Below, one piece after another: positions 34,163 to 46,089 of a stretch of DNA of 64,000 bases (positions within the stretch are counted from its first letter, which is position 1; each line of letters opens with the position of its first letter). Source of the stretch: Eretmocerus hayati (Eukaryota; Arthropoda; Insecta; Hymenoptera; Aphelinidae). The position numbers and the translations under genes were made by a program. The notes below the pieces were generated by a model that saw only the letters and a program-made list of their open reading frames with translations, did not search any database and was not told the origin of the DNA. The DNA is taken from contig CM056743.1 in NCBI GenBank assembly GCA_029851415.1, positions 120,310,305 to 120,374,304 of the forward strand, in the 5' to 3' direction.

Positions 34163-35650
34163 TGGGTATTATCGCGAAAACGTGCTAATTTTGAATCCCA
34201 AAATCCAGAAGTTGAGAATTGACGCCCCGCATGTCAATCCCAACTTTTTCATTTCTTTTAGTGATAGTATATGATAAAACGTATACTGATTTTTTGAGAA
34301 CCCATCAGTCATCAGCTAGAATTATATGATTTATGCATCAGTACACACGGAACTTATATAAATGAATGTATATTGATGAACCCGATCACACGAGAATACA
34401 AAAGAGGAAGTCGTGAAGAAGTTATCTGCGTGCATGTGGTGGACCCAAAACACCGTCTAAACACATCCCGCAGTGTTTTGAGTTTCACACTCGTCCGCTT
34501 TTACTCTCCGACACAATTTTCACTGAAAGAACGCGCTATTCATATTCTGCGTTTTTTGCGTCTGACGAAAAATTCTGTGGTGATGAGACCACAACGGGAA
34601 CTCGTGTTTCGACGGTTATTTTGAGTCGCAAGTGTATTTACGTTCCGGAAAGTCACCACTGAGCGATAATTCCGTTTTTTGCTCTATAAAATATATCAGG
34701 AATTGGCTTTACAGCGAGCTTTATAGCTTAATGAGTCAGTTCGAGGTACTCGATCATACCTCGAACTGACATTTCGCCTTAGAATCACTCGCAACAAGAA
34801 TGAAGTTGACCTTGATACTTTTCCACGCGGATTTTATCTATTCCCATCATACACCAATGAAAAAAAATTGTTTGCGCCTGGATGAAATGATTTTTAGTAA
34901 GGTGACAATGGTATACATGGAACCTCGCATGGAACTGATTTACATATCATGGCTAATTTTCGGCTAAAAGTATTTGTGCAGCACTCGTTATTTCAATTCT
35001 GGGCCTTTCTCTGCCATGGCATTTGATTACTTGACAAGTTTCCTTAAAATTTTGTCCGTGATAGAGTCCTTCATAGTGAATTCTGGATGCGCTGTTGTTA
35101 TTTTTTAACAATGTCTCATTTCTAGTGAAAATCCCATTACAAGAAAGAGGCACATGACTCGGGGACTAAACTAACCGTTTTGGCCATAATACCTATGAAA
35201 AATAGTTGATTCAATATTGTACTTTGAGAGAAAAATTTGGGAAATTCTACTATATTGATTATCTCGACGCTAGCATTAAATTTTTGGCGATTCTGAGACA
35301 GCGGGACAGCGCCTCTAGCGGCAATTGAGCCGTTTCGCACTATTTTGCCCATGTAATTTGAAGCAAACACCACCGCAGCCTCCGATAGAGGCGCTGTCCC
35401 TCTGTCTCAGAATTGCCAAAAACGACTGCATGTAGCCGCTGCCTTACAACAGTACATATGGACTTGAAATTTTGACCCTTGATCTCAAAAAATGAAAAAA
35501 ATGACGCAACGGGTCGATCTGAAACTTCAATAGTAATTGTATTCCAATAGAATACGTGAAGGAAAATTTGAATAGATAAGTGGTTTGGAGCTCACTAGTC
35601 GAAACGCAAGGTTATAACACGTTCCGTGTGCGTTTTCGCGATAATACCCA
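34163..35650. mobile_element. TA-flanked TIR element, TGGGTATTATCGCGA family, 1488 bp
   Basis: The ends TGGGTATTATCGCGAAAACG and the exact complement at 35650 are flanked by TA (34161-34162, 35651-35652), consistent with a Tc1/mariner-type target. No transposase is present. Inside are a short palindrome near 34735-34770 (CAGTTCGAGGTA... inverted) and an inverted pair around GACAGCGCCTCTA near 35305 and 35385. The same terminus bounds the 9.3-kb block at 43671-53008. Confidence 0.75.
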
Positions 35651-35776
35651 TATACTTACATGTGCACACGGTTGACGTCGCCTTTTCTGATGTGAAGACC
35701 GATGCACAGATCAGGACCACTAAGTATTCGTTTTGTATTCCTGTGATTATAATAACAAACACAGAATGGATCTATG

Positions 35777-35863
35777 ATTTTATCGCCTTACCGATGGAAA
35801 CATCGTGTTTCCGTCCGCCTACGCGGACGGACAAACGCTGTTTCCATCGTCAGGCGATAAAAT
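35777..35863. repeat. 87-bp long-stem hairpin
   Basis: ATTTTATCGCC at the left pairs with GGCGATAAAAT at the right. Inside it GATGGAAACA pairs with TGTTTCCATC, and at the tip GTCCGC pairs with GCGGAC around a short loop. The nested stem covers most of the length. It could be a tiny foldback element or a structured RNA. Confidence 0.7.
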
Positions 35864-35865
35864 TC

Positions 35866-35913
35866 ATTATGTACCTCGTGCGGAAAACGATTTTCCGCAA
35901 CTCGGTACATAAT
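35866..35913. repeat. 48-bp hairpin adjacent to the previous one
   Basis: ATTATGTACC pairs with GGTACATAAT, and GCGGAAAA pairs with TTTTCCGC around a two-base centre (CG). It starts only three bases after the 87-bp hairpin. Confidence 0.7.
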
Positions 35914-36319
35914 ATATAATAATTTCACCTGCATAGACAGGGTAATTTAAATAACTTTAGCGGAAGATGATTTCTCGCTACAAATTTGGATTCATCGTTA
36001 CCCTACAGCATGTACATACGAGAACTCTTCGCCGTCAGTTCAGAGTTAATAAGTAAAGATAATAGAAGAATTCGAATGGAAACTATGATTTGAAGAATTT
36101 CATCTGGTTGCTCTCTAAAATATCTACCCCATCTCAACCGGCTTTTTCAAACAATAACGACAACTGAACCCAATGTGCTCTCTTGGTGCACGAAACCCTG
36201 TCTTGTTAGATCGATTAAATATGAGTTTCTGTTGATTCAATGATTTCTAATAGACGACTATTTTTGTATACGTATAAAAGCCCACTGGCATCATTTGCTC
36301 AAGAACATCTCAGTCTCGA

Positions 36320-36642
36320 ACAAAACACGGATCAACGTTAGGTGATGGTTTTTCCGTCAATCCAGACGGGGGTGGTCGCAAATGACCCGGAGTCGCTCTA
36401 GAAATGAACCTCAGATACAGTTTGCGAGGAAAAACGTCTCTATCTCTCATAAATCTCGATCTCAGGTGCAAGGTCGCGCTCTCTGAGAATCAGAATCAGA
36501 CTGATTCCTTCTTGAGAGAGAAAGACGTTTATCCTCACAGATTGTACCAGAGGTTTATTTCTGAAGCAATTTCGAATCATTTGCGACCATCCCCGTCTCA
36601 ATTTATGGAGAAACCATTGCGTTGAGTTGATCCGCGTTTTCG
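36320..36642. repeat. foldback MITE, about 320 bp
   Basis: AAAACACGGATCAAC near 36322 pairs with GTTGATCCGCGTTTT near 36640. Inside, ACGGGGGTGGTCGCAAATGA near 36366 pairs with TCATTTGCGACCATCCCCGT near 36596. The arms continue inward to a centre near 36485. No protein is encoded. Confidence 0.65.
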
Positions 36643-37346
36643 TCACTTGTCACGCCTGTCACCTGTCACGAATACCTAAACCGTTCCACAATCTGTAATG
36701 TGGAAAATTGAGATCAGAGTTCAAACTCATCAATTTTGAAATGACTATAGGAAAATGTTTGGCTGAATATTTAGATCATGAACAAATCGTTCAGAATTTC
36801 TAATGTAGCTAGAAAGTCATCCCCTTTGAAATAAAAAAATTAATAAAAATAAGACATTTTTATTTCTTCTTACACTTTTTATTCACGTACAAATAAATTT
36901 TCCTTCGTGTTATCGGCCTTAATCACATGCCCAGAGATAGGCAGTCACTGTCATCGCGTGAGCATTCGAGAACAGTCCCGATACTTCTCATAATATTACA
37001 ATAAAATTCAACTAAACTCCCTATGATGTCGGTTCTAAATGATGATTTTGGATGTATCCATCTTGTGGCCTTAATCTCAATTGAAACCATCAAAAAGTTT
37101 GGAAGGGCATCGATGAAGAAATCATGTTTCGAATATCATTTTTGCAAGCACTGCAAGAACATCACATACATTTCATAAATGAAGCTTACACTGTCATCAA
37201 ATTGTAAATCGTCTCATTTTTTCAACAATTTCGTTTGAAATTTCAGCCCATCTTAACCACTAAGACACTTTCTGTCGAGCTACGTGAGATATACATGCCT
37301 TCTAGTGCCCGAAATGGGCTTGCAAGCGAAGTGCAAATGTATATTT
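36643..37346. other. intergenic, probable 3' flank of the receptor exon
   Basis: AT-rich and without a recognisable feature. It lies 3' of the minus-strand receptor-like gene and may include its 3' UTR. Confidence 0.35.
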
Positions 37347-38124
37347 TTACTGAGAGAGCCCTAAAATCGCATTCAAATGCGGCATTTTCAGGCTAGAACA
37401 ATAAAAAATAATTTCACAGGCGAAAATCAGTAAGCTCACTGCTATTCCATACATGTATATTATAAAACAAATCTTGACCTCTCTTACGGTTAGAACGTGG
37501 ATATCTTTTCTGGTTTCACTTCCCGCGATTGTTTTGCTCACAATATTATTTACCGACTCGTCGTACCATCTATTTAATAAATCCGATTCCATTAGATGTA
37601 ATAGTTGACTGTTGAGCTGTGGAAAAAATCTCAACCGGTGAGTTGTGGTGAGAACCATATCGCCGACGCCGCTGGGAACAATCTTTAATATGAATAATTC
37701 AGTTGATCCATTGTTCTTTCTCAAGCTGTCACCAATCTTCTTTTCGGCCATTGATAAAGAAGTCAATATTGCGAAGCCTTGAGATGCATACTTTTCGAAG
37801 TCACCGATAACATATTTCTTGTTCTCGTTATCTGTTGACCGAATCGCATCTCTTATTCTGTCACTAAATTTACGTAAAAGCGTGGTGTCGTGTTGATCGA
37901 TTTGTCGCGCACAGTGCAAATTCGAGAAGAATTCTCCGATCTCATTACGGAATGGTAACACCGGTATCTCAGCATCGATGAATTCTTCAAAGCTCTTGAA
38001 CCGATCGAATTCCTCCAGTTTATTGAATATGTTGATCAGATTGCTTTGGAACACATTCAAAATAATCATATAAAAAGCCAAAAGCGACATGACCAAGATT
38101 TTCTCCGATATTGTTTGGGTTGAT
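37347..38124 (-). CDS. ionotropic receptor (IR) C-terminal exon, partial gene
   Basis: Acceptor ATTTCAG at 38125-38131 opens a 778-base exon coding about 259 residues to a TAA. Its start reads ISEKILVMSLLAFYMIILNV, a membrane helix followed by FQSNLINIF, matching the second transmembrane segment of variant ionotropic glutamate receptors. Then comes FKSFEEFIDAEIPVLPF, like the start of the second ligand-binding lobe. Near the end VREVKICFIIYMYGIAVSLLIFACEI matches the last membrane helix and its preceding segment. These receptors are ligand-gated chemosensory channels of insect sensory neurons. The pore and N-terminal exons are not secure (see the next entry), so the gene may be divergent, spread over unseen exons, or a pseudogene. 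Confidence 0.65.
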
Positions 38125-38879
38125 CTGAAATTGAAAGTATTATATTATATTATATATATGCACACATATTGATCTCAAAAATTTGATTTTATATATCCTC
38201 GATCATAGGCAAGCGGGAAGCTGCCTGAAATGACAATAATATTGAGTAACCACGGACGACCTACTCGCTGAAATAGGTCTTCCTTTTTATTTTCGAGGGT
38301 GTTAAGCATCAATATGTTCTTTGTTTTCCACTAAATCTGAGGAATTGTGTCAAAATTGACTTTCCAGGTGAGAATGAGGAACCTTAGATTTTTCGAATTT
38401 TTGAGTTCAATTTTCGAATATGAAGGCTCCATCGAACGCGACCAGCGTAGCCCGAGTGTGAAGACTTCCGAGTGCAACTGTACTGAAGAAGATGTTAGGA
38501 TGTTGATTACAATATTCATACCCGCTGAATCGATTACGCTAAGTTTCTTGCCCGAAATCCCTAGCGTTTAATTAGTGACAACAATTTTTATTGCAATATT
38601 CAAGCTTTTTGCAAGTATCTCAGGAAACATGCATTTTCGCAGAGAATCACAAGAAAACGAAGATGTAGATATCAAGATTCTCTCTGAAGGAAATACTTAC
38701 AAGTTTCCCCAAAAATCTAAGTATGAAACGAGAGAAATGTGGAAATCCTGTCGCACGTATGCAATACGGGCTCGTACGGGGCGTCGTAGTTGCAACGCTT
38801 AAGAGTGCTCCCCAACTGTTTTCAACGTCATCGCGTTCAAAACGGTTTATTAAATTGTAAATATAATTCATGCAATTTC
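38125..38879 (-). other. region that may hold the IR pore exon
   Basis: A minus-strand open stretch at about 38699-38880 ends at a good donor (AAACTT|GTAAGT) and includes NSWGALLSVATTTPR, which resembles the pore segment of some ionotropic receptors. That donor is phase 0, whereas the following exon needs two upstream bases, so the two do not join directly. A weaker donor inside (CCC|GTATTG) has the right phase. I leave this undecided. Confidence 0.25.
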
Positions 38880-39050
38880 GGGTGGATAGCGAAGCAGACC
38901 CACGTGTGGGGAATATTCCTGCAAATTCCAGAAAAAGTTCTATTGAGATTGGTACAAAATTGAGCGACAAGAGTTGCACCAATCTCAATGGATTTTTCTT
39001 TAATTTTGCTGGTAGATACCTCCGCACGTAGGGCCGCATGCTATCCACCC
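38880..39050. repeat. short MITE, 171 bp
   Basis: GGGTGGATAGC at the left is inverted at the right end. The inner blocks ATTGAGATTGG and CCAATCTCAAT also pair, making most of it a hairpin. The long minus-strand frame crossing it is therefore partly transposon. Confidence 0.65.
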
Positions 39051-40578
39051 AAAAAGGTTTGGTCAATTAATTTTAACTACGATAAACTAGTTTGGCAGCA
39101 ACATGGCGCCACCACTATTTTTAAACAAGGCTTCATAATCATCTAACTTGGCATGGATAAATCTTCGTTTAGCCCAAATTGGGGAAGAATCTGAGATTTT
39201 TGAGAACGAAAGTGGGCCTGATATGTGGGTTAGAAAGTACTCGCGGGCAAGTTATTCTCGTTTATCTCCGATGCTCTTTATGTAGTTGGTGACAAATGGC
39301 GAGTTATCCACATTGTAAAGAATGCAATGGATTTTCAACCACGTGATTGAAATTTTAATTCAACCTCAGTGATTTAATTTTTTTTTAAACCACGTAGTTC
39401 AGCCGGGATAGAGCCAATAGGCAGGGTCCCGGGATATAAATCTCAATATTCGCAAACCACGTAGTTGAATTTCAACCATGTGGTTGAAATTCAGCCCCGT
39501 GCTTGACTTTCCGAAGGACGAGAAGTGACGCGTTGCGCGACTTTTTTGCGCGCAAACGATAATTCTGTGTAAAAAATTCAGCCACTCTTTCCATATGGGT
39601 ATAATACGGGGTCCACAAGGTTGATAGGTGGTGGCCCATTATTGGGTAAGAAGTTAACACTTCCTCCGTGTTTTTTTCGTAAACAAATATTGATTAACAT
39701 CAGCGGCGTGGTTGAGAGCCTTCATGGTTTAAATTCCTAGCCAAGCAACGTTTCGACGGGAGTCGTATATACGAATGGGTGACTGCCTGACTAAAGCTGA
39801 CATGCCTAACTTGTTCCATCGTTAAAAGTGGCAATGTTCTGCCTTGATCTCTCTCATATTGATCTAATTTCACGATGAAAATAATGTGATCGCACATTTT
39901 GTCGAGCATAAGAGAGGTTTTAACAGGTTATCTTTAGTAATATGCTTATTGTCTATCATGATATATTCTTCTCACAAATTGTGTGGCCACGCGCACAGAA
40001 TTCTTCGATAAAAATTACGAGACTGGTACAGGAAAAGTTACCCTACATGCCGGCAATCGTGGGACGCGCCACCTATAGGAGCGCCAATTTTTACGGTCAT
40101 GCAGGGTAATTTTTCCTAGTATAGGGATATGGTTACTGCCATGCCACTTATGATGTTGCTCTGTTCAATATTGGTATCACCACGAGTAAGAATAGAGATC
40201 GTTCGGCAAGTTTCAAATGGTTTTATAAGTTTATATACTTCGACCTCGAATCAAAATCCAGGCATCTTCATCAGAACAAGCCAAATAGTGTACTTCTATA
40301 CCGAAGTTTCTGTGAGACTAGATGAGACTAGGTATTCACCGCGCGCGGATCGTCTTCGTTTTCATCGGTAATTTTTTGAATGCATTATGCGAGAATATTC
40401 TGAGGTTCTAAACATATCAGTCTTCATAGCCATTCCCCTATTCCCCTTTTTCCCCTATAATTTCAGTTTCCTCTTTTTTGTCCCTAAAGTCAGATTTTTT
40501 CCCTTAATCCCCTTATTTCTGTTGGTCCGATAAAAATTTCTGCAAATTCGAACGAAAACTGTCATACCGACGGCTCCT
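39051..40578. other. intergenic with short repeated motifs
   Basis: Several copies of AACCACGTAGTTGAA-like words in both orientations lie between 39340 and 39495. A hairpin with GGAAAAGTTACCCT against AGGGTAATTTTTCC spans about 40030-40117. A pyrimidine-rich tract lies near 40430-40520. No gene is seen. Confidence 0.4.
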
Positions 40579-41580
40579 GTGCGGGCTTTGGTCTTCTCAT
40601 GCAAGTAGCTCAAAAACCGTAGCTCGGATGTGGCAACAGTATGCGAGGCGATTGTAGGGTTTTCGAAAACGAAGAGTTTGAGCGCTTGTGGGTCTGAATC
40701 CGAGCAGAATTGAGTAAACTAGAGCGAGTTGAAATTTTTGCCTAATACTTTTTGCATGGGCTATGCGGTCACCGCTCAAGCTACAGATTCTGCCCCGACT
40801 CGCTCCGATATTTTTCTCGCTTCGGGCTCTGTGAATCCCTCAATAATGGCCTGATTGAGATGTGTGATAGCTCAAAATTTTTGCAATTAAAAGTCTAACA
40901 ACTTTCTAGCTTACTCCTACAAGGTTTGAGTGACGGTTTTCTCAAAAATAAAAGTCAAAAATAGATATGCAAAAGAGCGGCGCGTGGCAGGAGTTTCCAT
41001 TCATTTTCGAGAAAACCATCACTCAAACCCCGTAAGAGTAAGCGAGAAAGTTGTTAGATTTTTAATTGCGAAAATTTTGAGCCATCACACATCTCAATCA
41101 GGCCATTATTGAGGGATTCACAGAGCCCGAAGCGAGAAAAATATCAGAGCGAGTCGGGGCAGAATAAGTAGCTTGAGCGGTGACCGCATAGCCCATGCAA
41201 AAAGCATTAGGCAAAAATTTCAACTCGCTCTAGTTTACTCAATTCTGCTCGGATTCAGACCCACAAGCGCTCAAACTCTTCGTTTTCGAAAACCCTACAA
41301 TCGCCTCGCATACTGTTGCCACATCCGAGCTACGGTTTTTGAGCTACTTGCATGAGAAGACTAGTGAGCCTAAAGTAGTGAGATGCAGATGATGAAATCG
41401 CGCGCTCATTGGCTGGAAACCAAAAAAATCAATACAGAAGACGACGTGCTACGCATACGGCTTTCCGCTGGGCCCTTTCACTCGGCTGCCGTGACCAATG
41501 AGCGCGCTCGGATTTTTGATCTTTTTGATGCATCTGCATCTCACTATTTTAGGCTCACTAGAGAAGACCAAAGCCCGCAC
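40579..41580. repeat. 1-kb palindrome interrupted by a hAT MITE
   Basis: GTGCGGGCTTTGGTCTTCTC at the left is matched in inverse at 41580. Arms 40591-40970 and 40982-41361 are symmetrical about 40976 with no length difference. The right arm's outer end continues only after the 199-bp insertion at 41362-41560. Two identical 60-codon frames in the arms are mirror images and not genes. Confidence 0.8.
41362..41560. mobile_element. hAT-type MITE, 199 bp, with 8-bp target duplication
   Basis: The ends are TAGTGAGCCTAAA and its inverse, continuing with TAGTGAGATGCAGAT on both sides. It is flanked by perfect 8-bp direct repeats GAGAAGAC (41354-41361 and 41561-41568), the signature of the hAT superfamily. 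The uninterrupted left arm of the surrounding palindrome shows the empty site. Confidence 0.9.
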
Positions 41581-43284
41581 TAAACACGTTCAAAAACTTC
41601 GAATGTTACCTCCCGTGGAATGCTATTCTCCGCCGCTCGGAGGCGCTGAAACTCACATGTCCCATAGCCAATGGGCCCCGCGCGCCTTTTCCCCTTCCAC
41701 CGCGTCATTGGCGCTATACATAGGTACATACACTCACAATGCAAGCGCTGGCTGCAACGCTAGCTTTTTTACTTCCACTCTAATTTTCTCGAAATTTTGA
41801 TGGTTGACCCATAGCTTTCCTGGTATCAATTTATAGGGAATAGATAAAAGAAGCGTCTCTTCTGGTCAAAACAGATATCATATGAATAGTTAGCCCGCAA
41901 TCTCATCTTAACGCGTCTGGGGGGTTATCGTAAATGAGTAGGTACGTGCTGGCGCGTTTTGAGCGCGAAACCGAGCGTGTAGTTCGGCGTGTAACCAGCG
42001 CAAACGATGCGACGTCCGCACTTGAACTCAGATGAGTATATTTTGGATGAGCGAAATATTCTTTTTCAGCGTAGAATAGCTGATCTTCAGGTTTATTCGA
42101 TTATGCGGGTCGGAGCGCTCCGAGCACTCGGATCGGTCCAGTCTCGTCCATCACCGAACGCGCGTTCGGACAAAAGTTCGCTTGGAACGCTCCGAACGCT
42201 CCGTCCAAGATTTTCAGCCGAGGAGAGGGGAGGAATCGTCCAAAGTATTGGAAACAGGCTGTCTCCCCTCTCCGCGGCTAGAAATCTTAGACGGAGCGTT
42301 CAGAGCGCTCCGAGCGAACCTTTGTCCGAACGCGCGTTCGATGATGGACGAGACCGGACCGATCTGAGCGCTCCGACCCGCAAAATCGAATAAACCCTTT
42401 GTGCAAGTTGATCGTCAAAATGAGTAAATGCGATTGCAGTAACGCTCTGTTTTTCCAAACATCGTCTACGAGATTCACCCACAAGGTCGATTGGATGGTG
42501 ATACATCTTTATCAGCCGAATTTCACAGCCCGTGGTATGTTTTGAGGTTAGGCTTCCGCGAAGCAAGTGTTCATATTTCAGGCGTTCCCTCTATTACGGA
42601 CTCTCGCACGAAATTTATAGGCTTTCTCAAGTTTGTGCTTCATAAGACGATCACTTATTGCCAATGCACTTTGCGAATGCACGCCGGCTATAGCACTCAC
42701 GGCTGTGCTGCGTATCGATTGACTCACTATTCTAGTTGCAACACTACATCATCACGATTCTCGTCGATATATTGATTTGCGTCCGCAAATCGCGAGTCCC
42801 TCTCGTGAATCATGTTTTGCACTTGGAACTTGATTTTGGAAGAGATCCTGATAATTCGGTACATACTTTTTCGTACACATTGCAGACGACGCATCATTCA
42901 CACTGGCTACACGCCGAGCTACACAATGTCTCCGCGCTCGGTACGCGGTCAGCCAGCATGTAGCCAGCGTTGGCATTCGATAGTGGACGCGCAACAATGC
43001 AGCTATGTTCAGAGTTCCGAACTTGCCTCCGATGTACGCGCTGTTCTTCTGCTAGTGATTTTTATTGTTCGCAAACTGTCGCAAACGACGACGAAGCAGA
43101 AGAGCACTCGTTCATTGCGCCGGCGTTTTTTATCTTTCGTGAATTTGAATATATGGCTGATCAAGATGAAAGATCTCCGGGATCAATTGCTTGCCAGCGG
43201 AAGGATATCACACCACTAATAGAGTATGATATCTGTACCATAGTGGAAGACCACACCAACCAAGCACATGTGTTTAATTGCTGG
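41581..43284. other. intergenic, contains one foldback element
   Basis: Apart from the element at 42090-42396 I see no supported gene. Several overlapping open frames between 42730 and 43290 occur on both strands and have no recognisable domain. Confidence 0.35.
42090..42396. repeat. GC-rich foldback MITE, about 307 bp
   Basis: GGTTTATTCGATT followed by GCGGGTCGGAGCGCTC at the left is inverted at the right. The arms carry CGAACGCGCGTTCG, itself palindromic, and meet near 42243. A smaller hairpin with the same ATTCGATTACG wording lies near 52745-52800. Confidence 0.75.
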
Positions 43285-43670
43285 CCCTCGTGAAAATATG
43301 GGATCGAACTGGACAAAAAAAAATCGTCCCGTCAGATGTCGATTCTTAATCCGTTTTTTCGGATCGGAATGGAAGCTATTGGATCGGAATGGATCGGAAT
43401 GGAATAGAAAATCTTCAAATCGTATCCAGAACGATCCATTTTCTGGAATCAGTGTCGATCCATTTGAATCCAATTTCTGGCATCTCGGGTACGATTTAAT
43501 GATTCCATTTCGATCCAGTTCCGGACATTGTCCATTTTATTCTCATATTTCGGGTCCGGATAAAAGTTTTATCATCCATTCCGATCCATTTTCGCGTTTC
43601 AGTATGAAATAACTGCTATAGACTCTCACTTATTGTTGAGACGTTTTTGGGAAGAATAACTATTGATATA
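43285..43670. repeat. left half of a split palindrome
   Basis: This half starts CCCTCGTGAAAATATGGG and is matched as reverse complement by 53009-53394. I counted two mismatches and no indels over the 414 bases that include the adjoining TIR. It contains repeated GGATCGGAATGGA-like words. See the 9.3-kb element for the interpretation. Confidence 0.85.
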
Positions 43671-43698
43671 TGGGTATTATCGCGATAACTTACACATT

Positions 43699-46089
43699 AG
43701 AGATAGATTGGCTCGGGTTAGTCGAAATTGGACGTACTTTAGCTCTTTTTGTAGGTTTTGGAACGAGCTTTAAAATGAGTTAAAGTACGTTGAAAAATGT
43801 TCAGATGCACTAGAAATACAAGCAAAGATTGAAGGGAAACTCGCCCTATTTTTGGGATTTTTAATAATGATCACTTTTTGAAAAAATTGAGATAGATCGG
43901 CTCCGGTTAATCGAAATTTGACGTACTTTTGCTCATCTTGTAGAAGAAGCATGAAACATGTTGAAAGTATCGCTGTTTGAGTGATACCCTGCACGAGTAG
44001 TTGTTCACGAAAGCTACTGTATCTTCAACCAATATTGAGATAAAAGCAATTCGTTGATTTTGAACGAAATTGATCAGATCTCAGAAGATTGAAAAATGAG
44101 GGAGGAGTAATCAAGAATCTCACTTGATGTAACCAAATGTTATCAAAAACTGCTCAACCCTCGATAAATCATTCGACAAATAACGAAATCGACAAGAAAC
44201 CATCTTATTTTTCAAATAATCTCAATGAGCATCACTTCGTTGTTACAAATTGGGGCACATCACATTGTTGGGGTGGAATTCATTTTTGTGGTTTTATCGT
44301 GACTCTGGGCTTGTTTTTCACAATTTTCGGATAAAATGGAATTTACTACTCACTGGGCAAGTACAAACGTTCCCTTCTTGATGTCGTACTCACAATAATG
44401 ATGTCAACTATCTCGTGAACACGGAGAATGCTCGACAAGACGCAAGACAAGGAAGAGCTGCGAAACTGTTGTACTGATCGAATAATTGCGGCGCGCCTCT
44501 ATCTGATGTTCGTTAGGAAAATCGTACAAGTACCTAGCGAAGAACGCAACTCGCCGATGATGCGGCCGATACAGCCCACAAGGTTTGCAACATCATGTAG
44601 GCCACTGGACTCTCGCCTGCTGAAAATCAATAAAAACCACAAAGTACCCATGCTTTCTCGTTTTCGAGTATATCATGCTTTGACTTGATTTATGAATGGA
44701 ATCTTGGTGGAAAAAAGTGCGCACATCATTTCATAAACAAACATAAACTTGAAGGTTATATGACAAACCCGAGCTCAAATTTGAGGTTATTTCTGTTTTC
44801 GATGGTCTTCCATTCATGTATAATTAAATTAAGTACTCATCTGAATCAGCTCTCTTTTCTCAAAGATGAAGCGCCAGTCCAAAACCAGTGAGAAGAATTT
44901 TGATATCGGAGACAGCACGAATATCGGCATTATTGCAAAAATTTTCCATATCCAACAAACTGAATTTATCAATCACTCAAGCATGTGGGACGTGTGAGAG
45001 GTTGTGTTTGGTTTTAGAGCTGAGTTCAGTTTGCTGATCTTGGAAAAATTTTGCAACAACGATGTCCGTGCCTTCGTCATGAAAATTCTCCTCACTAATT
45101 TTGGACTGGAACGTCATCGTTGAGATAAAGGAGCTGATTCAGATGAGTTATTAATTTAGTTATATATGAATGAAAAACAATCATGAATTAAAATTGAAAT
45201 GAGCTCAAGCTCGAGTTTGTGTAACCTCCAAATTTATGTTTGTTATTAAAATGATGTTCTCGCTTTCTCCTATCGAGATCTCATTCATAAATCAAGTTAA
45301 CCAGCATTTCACTCAAAAACGAGAAAACATCGGTACTTTGTGGGTTTTATTTATTTTCAGCAGGCAAGAGTGCTTTTGTGGTGGCCTGGTTGCAGACCTC
45401 CTGGGCTATCTCGGCTGCAGTATCGGCGAGTTGCGTTCCTTGCTGCGATTTTCCCAACAAACTAATTGTGGCGGGCTGCAGTAATTTTCATTCGATCAGT
45501 ACAACGGTTTCACAACTTTTTGACCTGCTTGTCGTTCGTTCTGTCAAGAGAAGATTTACTTGCCCAGTGAGTGATAAATTTAATTTTTATCTCAAATTTG
45601 TAAAAATAACCCTGTGGTCACGATCAAATCACGTGAGTGAATTTCACCCGATAACTTGCACCAATTCAAGAAGTTGTTCTCACTGTAATTATCCCAAATT
45701 TACTACAGGATATGCGTAAATTTCGGATCTTGAATAGCTTCTGCTTCTAATCGAAAGTTGTGAAAGTATTCGAGAACACTCAGGAAATTCAGAAGATGAG
45801 TTCACAGTTGTTCGTATATCAGAGTCATTCAGTTTGAGCAGACCCCGTTGAACATTTTGGGATTTGTGATCTTTCCTCTGACATAATGTGTCATCTTTCC
45901 GTATGAGTAGTTCCGCAAAATTTCTGATAGGCGGAGATGGATAAAGTGCCATCCATAAATCTCACTTCCGAAGATCCTAAGATGTATTTTTCAACTTTTT
46001 GAATCACATGAAGCCCAAATGAAGTCACGCACGAATACAAAATTTGCACGCATCCCTGGGAATTACACTATGGGGTGTACGATCAGGTA
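43699..46089. other. inner left part of the 9.3-kb block
   Basis: Near 43725 and 43915 is a repeated word TGACGTACTTT/TTGGACGTACTTTAGCTC, also found near 55190. A GC-rich island at 45355-45485 stands out in AT-rich DNA. On the minus strand it is open and follows an AG acceptor (ACTGCAG). It encodes a peptide-like run including QQGTQLADTAAEIAQEV and ends in a stop after LLPAENK. It could be a captured or cryptic exon, but I cannot name it. Confidence 0.3.

Noticed and set aside
38331..38519. Minus-strand frame as an intervening IR exon
   Set aside because: No usable donor at its end, and its residues do not fit the segment expected between the pore and the second membrane helix.
39700..39909. 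tRNA-like GTGGTTGAGAGCC segment
   Set aside because: I could not fold a cloverleaf or find box B at the right distance.
40597..41355. Two identical 60-codon frames as a gene
   Set aside because: They are the two arms of a palindrome.
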